This document shows, in pieces, positions 33,001-45,000 of a DNA stretch of 64,000 nt (positions are counted from its first letter, which is position 1; every line of letters starts with the position of its first letter). The position numbers were made by a program, and so were the translations under genes. Location of the stretch: positions 248,001 through 312,000 of the forward strand of contig JAYWVB010000018.1 in NCBI GenBank assembly GCA_039881045.1. Reading direction: 5' to 3'. The notes under the pieces were generated by a model. It made no database searches. It was not told where the DNA came from and worked only from the letters and a program-made list of their open reading frames with translations. Origin of the DNA: Chaetomium olivaceum (lineage: Eukaryota > Ascomycota > Sordariomycetes > Sordariales > Chaetomiaceae).

Positions 33001-36000
33001 ATCTCACAACTGAGCTCGTCGGCTGCTGAAGCCTGCCAGTTCCAGCACCTCGTAGTGATCCAGCCGAAGCGGTCATCGTTGTTGTCGGATAGCGACGAGA
33101 AGCTGAAGTCAGAGATTGGGTTCCAAAACGTGTCTCTGGACCTGAGAGGGTACCACAGTTATGCCGTCAACATGGATTTCACGCTAGAGAACGATGGTGT
33201 CACCGTCACAACCACTTTCGACTCCACCGTCTTCAACAAGCAGCAGATCCAGCATTTGCAGGCGCAGTTTGGTCATGTTTTGAACCAGCTTTGCCGCGCC
33301 CAAGACCTCACCAAGCAGCCCATTGGCGGCATCGACTACGCATCAAAGAAGGACCGTGAAGTCCAGATCAAGAGCAACCGGCGCCATAAAATGCAATACG
33401 AACAAACAACCCTCCTCCAGACTTTGGAACGCCACGTCGCCAACCAGCCGATAGCGCCCGCCGTTTACGCATGGGATGGTTCACTTAACTACCGCGAGCT
33501 TGACCGTGGCACGACTGCGCTCGCAAACCACCTCACCGCCCTCGGAGTTCGAAAGGGTGACTACATCCCCTACTGTTTCCCCAAGTCCGTGTGGGCCACC
33601 GTCTCCATCCTGGGCGCGATGAAAATCGGGGCCATTGCGGTTGCACTCGAGCCCTCGTATCCGGACGCCAGCATCTTGAAGGTGCTATCCTTGGTGAAGC
33701 CGAAGGTGGTGCTTTGCGCCCCTCGCTTCTTCTCTAGGATCAAATCCATGGGCTTCCGACCGTTTGCTGTGGAAGAAAACGCCATCCGCAGCATATCCCA
33801 ACGGTCCGTCAAGAAGCGTTACTTAGTGCAGCCTAACGATGTTGCCTTCGTTGTGTTTACCTCCGGTTCCACTGGCGAGCCTAAAGGCATCGTCTTGGAG
33901 CACAGCGCTGTCGCCATTATGGGGAAGCAAAACGGTGAGGTGATGGCCATTGACAACAACTCCCGCATTTTGCAGTTTGCAGCCTACGTCTTTGACGTCA
34001 GTATCGGGGACCTCGCTGTTTCTCTCTACTGGGGCGCTTGCCTGTGCGTCGCCTCAGACCACGACCGCATGAACAACCTCGCTTCCGCCATCAACAAACT
34101 TCGCGTCAACCGCGCCTGGCTGACACCCACAGTTGCTTCGCTAATCTCGCCTGCCGAGTGCCCCAACTTGGCGTGGCTCTCCGTTGGCGGCGAGCAACTT
34201 ACCCAGGCATGCAAGGATATTTGGGAGGGCGTTCCTCTCGTCAATGTTTATGGCCCGGCTGAGGTCACCAACCTGGGGACCCACGTGAAGGTCTCTCGAG
34301 ACTTGCCCATTACCAACGTCGGCCACGCCAACGGCATTCGCGTTTGGGTTTGCGAGTCGGGCAACCCCAAGCAGCTTGCCCCCATCGGATGCATCGGAGA
34401 GATTGTCTTCGAGGGACCCAACACCAGCCGCGGGTACCTCAACAACGCCAAGCTGACGGACGCCGCGTTCCCCCAAATTCCGTCGTGGGTTCCCGGAGAG
34501 AGTTCAAAGCCAGTGCGCATGTACCGCACTGGCGATCTTGCCCGAATGAACGTCGATGGCTCCATCGACTTCCAGGGACGCAGGGACACTCAAATCAAGC
34601 TCCGAGGTCAACGCCTCGAGATCACGGCCATCGAGACTGCGCTCCGGGCATCCATTGATGAGACGGCCGAGCTTGCGATTGATGTGCTCGACCGCACCAG
34701 TGTCGGCCGTGATGCCTTCCTCATCGCCTTCCTCCATCTTCCCCAGAGACTCCCCACACAGGTTGACCTTGCGGCAGGTATCTTCTCCACGATCGATATT
34801 AAGTCGCTGGTTGCCGAGATCCGTTCGAGGTTGGCCAAGACCCTCCCGCCGCATATGGTTCCGACTCTGTTCATTCCCCTGAGCCGACTTCCTAAGTTGG
34901 TGTCAGGAAGATCGACAGGAAGACTCTTCGCCTCGCCGCTGCCAAGCTAACGGATGAGGCAATGGGCGCTTACAAGTTGGACCAGAGCGCGGAGAAGCGG
35001 CAACCTTCGACCCAGGAAGAGGCTGTCATGCAAAAACTGTGGGCCAAGGTGCTGCGTCTCCGTGAGGCCGAGATTGGCGTGGATGACAACTTCGTCACCC
35101 TGGGCGGTGACTCCATCACTGCCATCAAGCTCGTGGCTCAGGCGAGAGCGCTGGAAATCACGGTTTCTGTTGCCTCCATCTTTCAGCATGGCACTATTAC
35201 TAGCCTCTGTGGGTCCATGGCGAAGACAACAAAGATTACCACTGAGGCGATCGCTTCTTCTATTCCACGCCACAGGTTCCAACACCCGCAGCTCACGGAT
35301 ATCGCCATCCAATGCGGTATCAATGAGGAGGATATTGAGGACATTTTCCCAACCACGGCCCTCCAGGATGGCATGATGATGCTCACGGAAAAGAACCCCA
35401 CCGCATACATCGCCCACCATGTCATGGAACTGCCCAGCTGGGTTGATATTTCGGTCTTCTGCCGCGCTTGGCAGACTCTCACAGATGAGAATGCCATCAT
35501 GAGGACAAGGATCGTTCCTGCTGGACTACAGGTTGTTCTGCACGCCGCGCCCATCCAATGGGCCACCCCGCGGTCCAACGACTTGAACGCCTACATCCAG
35601 GGGCTTCGCCAGCAGAAAATGGGGTTTGGAACCGTTTTGATGCAACACGCCATCCTCCAGAACCCAACGCGCTTTGTCTTCACCGCTCACCACTCCGTTT
35701 ACGATGGCTGGTCGATGGGTCTTCTTGCCGATGCTGTCACCCGGGCATACAAGAAGCTTGCGGGTATGTCGACCACCCCGAGCAAAGACCAGGGCCCAAA
35801 GATCAACTTCCACGCTTTCGTTGACTACATTGGGACAATTGACAAGACCGAGGCGAGCGAATTCTGGCGCAACCAGCTCGAAGGCGCTGACCCGGCAGCC
35901 TTCCCGCCCTCGCTGCCTTCCTCCTACCAGCCGCTAGCCAACGCCCTCCTAGAACGGAAGATCCCCTTCCCGAGAATGCAGAAGTCAACCTCAACCTCAT

Positions 36001-39000
36001 CCACCCTCATCCGCGCCGCTTGGGCCCTCCTCATCTCGGCCTACTCCGGTTCCCATTCTGATGTCGTCTTCGGTGCCTCGGTCACTGGCCGCAGCGCGCC
36101 GCTGGACGGCGTCCTCTCTCTGGTTGGGCCTACTCTCGCGACCGTCCCATTCCGGGTTCCCCTGAACTGGAACGAGTCGGTCAAGGCCCTTTTGGACCGT
36201 GTCCAAATGCAGTCTTTTGCTATGCTTGATTATGAGCAGTACGGATTGCAGAACATTAAGAAGTCGGCTCCCTCTGCTGCTGCTGCCTGTGACTTCCAGA
36301 GTCTTTTGGTGGTCCACACCGAGTTCGACGGCACCACTCCCAAGGATCAGCTGACTTGGAGCTCTGAGCGCGCAACCTCCGACTTCTTGACCAACGCTCT
36401 GACCCTCGAGTGCCAACCCATGGGCTCGCAGATGCTGTTGACCGCTTCCTACGACTCTTCTATCATGGACGAGAGACAGATGACGCGGATGCTCGCGACA
36501 TTCGATCACATCTTGCGACAGCTGTGCCAAGGTGAGTTTAACAAGAACCTCCGTCTCCAGGACATCGACACCGTCAGCCCTAGCGACCGGGCCGAGATTG
36601 CCACCATCACCAAGACGCTTCCCCCTCTCATCAACGCCGCGCGTCCATGATATGTTTGCCCGGCAAGCCGCCGCCACTCCCAACGCCCTCGCGGTATCCG
36701 CTTGGGACGGAGACCTTACTTACCGGGCCTTGGACGATCTCTCCAACACGCTCGCCCGCCATCTCCAGTCTCTCGGTGTTGGCCCGGAGTGCTTCGTGCC
36801 TTTTGCGTTCGAGAAGTCCAAGTGGGTTCCTGTGACCCAGATGGCCATTCTTAAGGCTGGTGGCGCCTGTGTCCCCGTCGACCCGTCGCAGCCTTTGGAC
36901 CGTCTGCAAAGCATCATTGGTACGCTCGACGCCAAGGTCGTGGTGACCTCCGCCATGCATGCAAACCTTCTGGTGTCTTGCAGCCATGTCCAGCACTTCG
37001 TTGCCGTTTCCCAGGAGCTCGTCGACTGCCTCCCGCGGCACGGTGGTCCTGGCGTCAACCCGCAGACGTTGCCCAGCTCTGCTTGCTATGCCATCTTCAC
37101 CAGCGGCAGCACCGGCACCCCCAAGGGCGTTGTCTGGGAGCACGCAACCCTGTGCAGCAGCATGGCCGAGCACGGCGTCGCATTCAACTACTCGACCGAG
37201 ACCCGCGTGCTGCAGTTCTCGTCCCACACCTTCGACGTGAGCGTCTCGGAGCTGCTGACTACGCTTGTTTTTGGCGGCTGCATCTGCATCCCCGACGACT
37301 TCACACGCCTGAACGGCATCGCCGGTTTCATGAACGAGAAGCGCGTCAACTGGACCTTCTTCGCGCCGTCATTCGCCCGTCTCATGGATCCCGCCACCGT
37401 GCCCGGCCTGAAGACCATCGTGCTCGGCGGCGAGGCCCCAGGCAAGGACAACATCGAGCGGTGGTCTGGCCGCCCCGGGCTTGAGCTCATCGTGACCTAC
37501 GGCCCGGCTGAGAGCTGCATCTACTGCGCCAAGAACAGCGTCAGTGGCCCGCAGATCGACGGCAGCATCGGCCACTCCATCGGCGGCATGATGTGGGTTG
37601 CGGATCTTGGCCGTCCGACAGAGCTTGCCCCGATCGGCTCAGTGGGCGAGATTGTTGTTGAGGGTAGCATCCTCGCCAGGGGCTATCTCAAGGACCAGGC
37701 CAAGACTGACGCGTCGTTCCGCCCGATGCCCGCCAAGTGGGCCAACGGCCGTAGCTCCCGCGTGTATTACACCGGCGATCTCGGCCGTGTCAACTCGGAC
37801 GGCACGATCAGCTGCTTGGGGCGGAGAGATGACCAGGTCAAGATCCGCGGTCAACGTGTTGAGCTTCCGGACATTGAGTACCACCTCCGCAAGGACGAGC
37901 GTGTCCACCAAGCGCTTGTCCTCTACCCGCGCTCTGGTCCCTGCGCCAACCACTTGGTTGGTGTTTTGTCCATGGTCCAGGACAAGCCTGTCACCGGCCC
38001 CGCTTCGTCGACCGACATCACGATCGCCAACCCCGAGGACTGGGTCCGGATTCCGGATATCCAGGACACCTTGTCTCAGAAGGTCCCGGTTTACATGATC
38101 CCCGCCATCTGGATTGTTCTCAACTCTATCCCGCTTATGCCCGCGTCGCAGAAGGTCAACAAGAAGATGGTGAGCGAATGGACCAAGGCCATGGACCATG
38201 CCACCTACGAGCAGATCGCCAGCCGCTCTGCCGGTGGTAGCTCCGATGAGCTTCCTGTGATGAACACTTCCTTAGAGGAGCAGGTGCGCAACATCTGGAG
38301 CGACATTCTGAATGTTGGCCAGAAGACAATTGGGCCGAACACCTCATTCCTCAGACTGGGCGGCGATTCGATCTCCGCCATGCAGGTCGTCACCAGGTGC
38401 AGAAACGAAGGGATTATGGTTACGGTCCAGGACCTGCTGAAGGCCAAGACCATCGCCGAATTCTGCGAGCGCGCTGCCCTTTCGACAGGTCAAAGCAATG
38501 CCAGCAAGCTCGTGGAGGAGCCCGAATCCGAGACCCCCTTCGCTCTGTCGCCCATCCAGAAGTGGTTCATGACGCTCGCGCCGAACGCGCCCAACCACTT
38601 TAACCAGAGCCACCTGCTTCGGTTTACTGAGCCCGTGGACTTTGGCAAGCTGCAGAACGCCCTCATCACCATCGTCCAGCGCCACCCTATGCTCCGTGCG
38701 AGGTTTGAGCAGGTTGGTGGGAACTGGCAGCAGTACATCTCTTCTGATACCAGCGGCTCGCTGCGTTGCCGCCAGTTCCGCTCCATCTGGACGATGCAGA
38801 AGGTCATTGAATACGCGTCTGATGCCCAGAGCTCTCTCAATATCACCAAGGGCCCGCTCATGGCGGCGGATTTGTATGAGATGACGGACGGGACCGTGGT
38901 ACTGTTCATCACTTGCCACCACATGGCCATTGACCTGGTGTCTTGGCGCGTCGTTCTCCAAGAGCTTGAGGAGATCCTCCGGACTGGAACCCTGGCTTTC

Positions 39001-42000
39001 ACTCAAAAACCCCTTGGTTTCCGCACCTGGTGCAAACTTTTGGAGGAGCGTGCCAACTCGGTAACCAACGACTTGGATGTCCCTGCTCAGGACTTCGACT
39101 TCTGGGGCATTAGCAACGCCGACAACACGGCCGCCCAGGTGGTTGAGCAAACCTTCTCGCTCGATGACCAGGCTACCGAGTTACTAATGGGCCGCTCCAA
39201 TGAGGCTTTTAACACCGAGCCACTGGATCTTCTCCTCACGGCCGTTGCCCACTCCTTCAACCAGGTCTTCCGTTCTGTCCGGAGCCCGGTTGCCATCTTC
39301 AACGAGGGTCACGGCCGTGAGCCCTGGAGGTCTGATATCGATCTGTCGTCTACGGTTGGCTGGTTCACTTCGATGTGCCCCATTCTGTTGTCGGACCACA
39401 AGGACGGTGTTCTCCGCTCCCTCAAGGAGGTGAAGGACATTCGTCGCCGCATTCCCGAGAAGGGCCTACCGTTCTTTACGTCCTTCGCCCAGAACGCCAC
39501 CACTGGAGTCGAGATCACCTTCAACTATTTTGGTCTCTTCCAGAACTTTGAGCGACAGGGTGCGCTGTTCAACCGCATGAGCTGGGCCCCTTTCCACGCC
39601 CCGTCGGACTCCGCCGCTGACGTACCACGGTTTTCCATCTTTGATGTCTCCGCAGGTATCGAAAACGGCGTGCTGACGATGAACTTTGGCTTCAACAACC
39701 GGATCAAGCACCGGCACCTGGTGCAGCAGTGGGTCGAGGCGTGCTCAGATACCCTGCTCGATTTGGTTCAGGCCACGAGCCAACAGAGGGAGACGGCGCT
39801 AACTCTTGCCGACTTCCCTCACTTCCGGACGACGTACGATGAGCTTTCGGCGCTTGTCGAGACTACCCTGCCGGCTGCAGGTGTGATGGCGGCCAATGTC
39901 CAAGACATTTACGCCTGCTCGCCGATGCAAACGGCATTGTTGGTCAGCCAGGCCATGGACCCCACGCTTTACGCCGTCCGTTACGTCTGGGAGGTTGTTA
40001 CCAGGTCGTCTCACCCCGTCTCGACCGACAAGCTCATCACGGCTTGGAAGAAAACAGTCAAGCAACACCCCATGCTGCGCACCGTTTTTGTCCAAGCCAG
40101 CTCCTCCATTGACGGCAAAACGACTTCGGCTTACACACAAGTGGTCCTCAAGGACTTCGAGCCCAGCGTTCTCATCTGCGAAGATGCAGCTTCCTTCCCG
40201 CTCGGTCGGCCTGAGCACCACATCTGCAACGGCCCACCGCACCACGTCGTCGTCTCCCCGCAGCCTTCCGGCAAGGTCATGATTCAGCTCGACATTAGCC
40301 ACACCCTAATTGACGGTTCGTCAGTCAACGCCCTGCTCGACACCTTTGTCAAAGCTTACGACGGTGCCCCCATCGCCGCCACCCCGCAAGACGCCTATGG
40401 CAGGTACATCAGCTTCCTCGGCCAGCAAGACCTAGATTCCTCCCGTCAGTTCTGGAAGACTTACCTGGCCGGTGCGGAGCCGTGCCACTTCCCTACCCTC
40501 ACGACCCCATCCCAGGCCCGCCAGCTAGCCCACCTCGATTTCTCGTACCCCCACCCCGCCAAGCTGCACTCCCTTTGCGCCCAGGCCGAGACTACCGCCG
40601 CCAGCGTTTACAAGCTCGCATGGGCGCTGGTCCTGCGCGTCTTTACTGGCAACAACGCGCCGTGCTTCGGGTACCTGGCGTCCGGCCGCGATCTGCCCAT
40701 CGAGGGGATTGCCGAGGCGGTGGGGCCGTTCATCAACATGCTCGTGTGCATGGTTTCGCTGGAAGAGCAGGAGAGCATGGTCGAGACCGTGCTGAAGTCC
40801 GCACATGCGGATTATGCGAACTGCTTGTCACATCAATTGTGCTCGCTGGCGGAAATCCAACGGGGGTTGGGGCTGGGTGCGGGGGAGAAGTTGTTTAACA
40901 CAGTGTTGTCGGTGCAGAGACTCGCTCCGCCGGGAACAAGCGAGTCGACGGTGGAGTTCAAGGCGGTGCATGTTGAGGATCCGAGCGAGGTGAGTTTGCA
41001 TGCAGGAACTGGAATTGGAGTTGAAGACTGACCGGATTTAGTTTGACATTGCCCTCAATATCGGAGACTCGCCGGACTTTGTCGACATCAACTTGACATA
41101 CAGCACTAGCGTCCTTTCAGCGCACCAGGCTAAGAGCCTTGCTTCGACTTTTGCTCTAGCCATCGACAACGTCCTGGAGTCGATCTCTCAGCCGATCAAG
41201 GCGGTTAATCTTCTCACCTCTGAGGACCACCAGCAAATCCTTGGGTGGAATAGCACCGCCATCACGGCCGCTGTTCCCGCGCAATGTGACCAACTCATCA
41301 GCCTCCATCTCGCCACCAAGGGAGGTATGCCTGCCGTTTCTGGCTGGGATTTGTCCCTTACTTACTCGGAACTCGATGCCATGGCCAGTACCGTGGCAAG
41401 TCATCTTGTCTCGGAGTACTCCGTTGGCCCCAACACAATCGTTCCGTTCTGCTCTGAGAAGAGCGCCTGGACAATCGTGACGATGTTGGGTATCATGAAG
41501 GCTGGAGCGGCATTTGTTCCCCTGGACTCCAAGCACCCGATCGACCGTTTGGTGAGCATTGTCAAGCGGGTCCAAGCACCCCTGATCGTGTGCTCGGAGC
41601 AGCATGAGAACATTGGCCTAGACATCGGCGGAAACCTCACCATTCCCTACCTCCTGGTCGGCTCTCGTAGCATGAACATGATGCAAACGTCCAACCGGAC
41701 GAGCCTCTCCCCGGCCACCCACAGGAGCCCCTCGGATTTAGCGTACTGCTTGTTTACCAGTGGCAGCACCGGCGAGCCAAAGGGCGTGCTCATCCAACAT
41801 GAAGCGCTGTGCAGCGGTGCCACAATGCATGGCAGAGCCTTCAACTACACCGCCCAGGCGCGGACCCTTCAGTTCGCCTCGTATGGCTTTGACGCTTCCA
41901 TCACTGAAATCCTCACCACCCTCGTCATGGGTGGCTGTGTCTGCGTCCCCTCCGAGGAGCAGCGCATGGACAAGGACAAGCTCATGGATTTTGTCAGTGC

Positions 42001-45000
42001 TCAAAACGTCAACCACGCCCTCCTCACCCCGTCCGTCTTGGCACTCATGGACCCGTCAAGGCTATCATCCATCACCACCCTGCTCCTCGGTGGTGAGGCT
42101 GCCAGCTCTCAACTCATCGACAAGTGGCGCGCGCCAACCCGCCGCGTGCTTATTGCCTACGGTCCGACCGAGTGCACCGTCATTTGCGCTGGCCACGACG
42201 TGACTAACCCGACAAGCCTCCGTCCCGGCAAGAGCTCCATCGGCAACAGCGTCGGCAGCGTGGCCTGGATTGGCGACGCGCGTGACCACAACAAGCTCGT
42301 CCCCATCGGCGCTATTGGAGAGCTCCTTGTCGAGGGCCCGATTCTGGCTCTCGGATACCTTGACGATGAAGCCAAGACTAAGGGGGCGTTTGTTAAACCT
42401 GCCTGGGCTGGCGGATACCGCCGCATGTACCGCACTGGTGACCTTGTCCGGTACCAGGAGGATGGTACCATGGAGTATCTCGGTCGTCGTGATAACCAAG
42501 TCAAGCTCCGCGGCCAGCGTTTGGAGCTGGGCGAGATTGAGGAGCATCTTATCAAGCACCCTCAGGTTCAGCAGGGCTCGGTTCTTTTGATCAAGCAGGG
42601 TGTGTGTGCCAACAAGCTTGTGGCTGTTCTGACGCTCAAGGCGTCGACTGGCTCCAAGGTTTCCGGTCGGCTATCGCTGGCTTCGGACCCTGCCGAGGGT
42701 TTGGATGTCTTGACGGGTGACTACGTCTCCTCCACTATCGCCGCCCTTGGTCAGGATCTTACGGCGGTGCTACCGTCCTTCATGGTTCCTTCGTGCTGGA
42801 TTGTGGCCAGTCAACTCCCGCTGATGGCTTCCGGAAAGACCGACCGCCGCTTCCTTGCGGGCTGCGTCAACAACATGAGCCAGGAGATGTACCATTTGTG
42901 CACTGGCCTGGGATCGGAAGTTTCTGCCGCAGGCGAGGAAGAACTGACAGCGGTGGAGAAGACCCTCCGCCAAGTCTGGAGCGCGGTTCTCAACGTCCAG
43001 GAGCAATCCATCAACCCCTCCGCCGGCTCTTTCGTCAAGATGGGTGGTGACTCCATTAGCGCCATGGAGGTTGTTGCCCAGGCCCGCGGGAAGGGAATTC
43101 CGCTCCTCATTGAGCAACTCCTCAAAGCCAAGTCTGTCAAGAAGCTGGCTGCTCATTTTGAGAACTTGGATTTAGCCCCGGCTCAGGTTTCAACATCTGC
43201 AGATGCTTCCACTACGGCAACAACTAGCAACGCCCAGGATGAAGAGGATGATGAAGACGAAAACATCACCATGTTCGGCCTATCTCCGATCCAGCGCATG
43301 TTTACTCGCCTCTCACCTGGCGAGAACCACTTCAACCAGAGCTTCCTTCTCAAGGTCTCGACCGAGAAAGAACGCCTCTCTGAGGACCGTGTTGGCCAAG
43401 CCCTGGATGTCGTCGTCAAGCGGCACGCCATGCTCAGGGCTCGCTTCCAAAAGCTTGGGCGCACCTTCAAGCAGTGGATTGAGCCTGTGGTGGAAGATTC
43501 GTACATCTTCCGCTCTTGGGATATGCCAGCTTCCACTACGGAGTTCTCAGCTGAGGCTGTTGAGCAAATTCGCGACACCCAGCAGTCTCTTGACCTTGAG
43601 AACGGACCAGTCTTTGCCGCCGACCTGCTCAATATCGGTGATGACCAGTACCTGTTTCTGACTGCTCACCACCTTGTCATCGACCTCGTCTCTTGGCGCA
43701 TCGTTATCAAAGATCTCGAAGACTTCCTGGTCGGCGGAGCCATCACGGCTTATCGCAGCATCTCCTTCGAGAAGTGGTGCGGGCTCCTCAACACCCACCG
43801 CAAGTCCCTGACCGGAACGGCGACAGTCCCCTTTGAGGTGGCTAGCCCGGACTACAAGTACTGGGGCATGGCTGGCAAGCCCAACTACGCCAAGGACTTC
43901 GAGCACCACCAGTTTGTGCTCTCTGCCAACACCTCAGAGTTGCTATTGGGACCTTGCAATGACCCCCATGGAACCGAGTCACTCGACCTCTTCTTCGCGG
44001 CGGTGATGCATTCCTTCGCAGCGACTTTCCAGGACCGGGATATCCCGCCTATTTACAACGAGGGACACGGCCGTGAGCCCTGGGATCCCTCCGTCGACCT
44101 CTCCCGCACGGTTGGCTGGTTCACCACCATTGCCCCTGTTTGGGTCGACAGCCGCCGGTGCAACAAGGATATCTCGGAATATGTCAAGCAGGTCAAGGAT
44201 GTCCGCCGCAACACGCCGTACAAAGGGTTTTCGCACTTCAGCTCTTTGGATCTCGAGCGCAAGCCGTTCAGCATCGAGGTGTCCTTCAACTACTTCGGCT
44301 CATTCCAGCAACTTGAACGCAAGGATGCCCTTCTCAAGCAAGTCCACTTCCGTAACATCGAGATCGACTCCTTCGAAGTCAGCGAGAAGCACAAAAAGTT
44401 CTCGCTTATTGATATCAACGCTGAGTGTGAGAACAACCAGTTGGTTTTCACCTTCAGCTTCAACAAGACCATGAGCCGCCGCGACGATGTTGAGCGTTGG
44501 ATTGGGAACTACCAGAAGAGCCTCGAGCACATGGCGCGGGTTCTTGGTTCCCGCGACGCCGACTCTCTTAGCATCAACGAGTTTGAGGTCTCCGAAGGTT
44601 TGGGCCTGCAGCTCACTCAAGACCCGACCTTGAAGGCGCTTGGGATTGCAGACCGCAATGTGGAGGACATATACCCGTGCACCCCGTCCCAGCAAGGCAT
44701 GTTGCTCAGCCAGAGCAAGGATGCCGACATGTACTGGTTCCGATCGGTGTATGAGATCGAGTGCAACGCTAGCACTCCAATCACCTTCGACAAGCTGCGG
44801 CAGGCCTGGAAGACCGTCGTCCGCCGCCACCCCGTACTACGGACAGTTTTTGTCGAGCAGGATTCGACCGATGGTCTTTACGACCAGCTTGTTCTCAGGG
44901 ACTACGACCCGGATGTCACCGAAGATGAGATCCGCGCTCCGATGAGCGACGAGGATCTGGCGGAGTTCCTCAAGATTCAGGTGATCCCCGAAGACATGCT

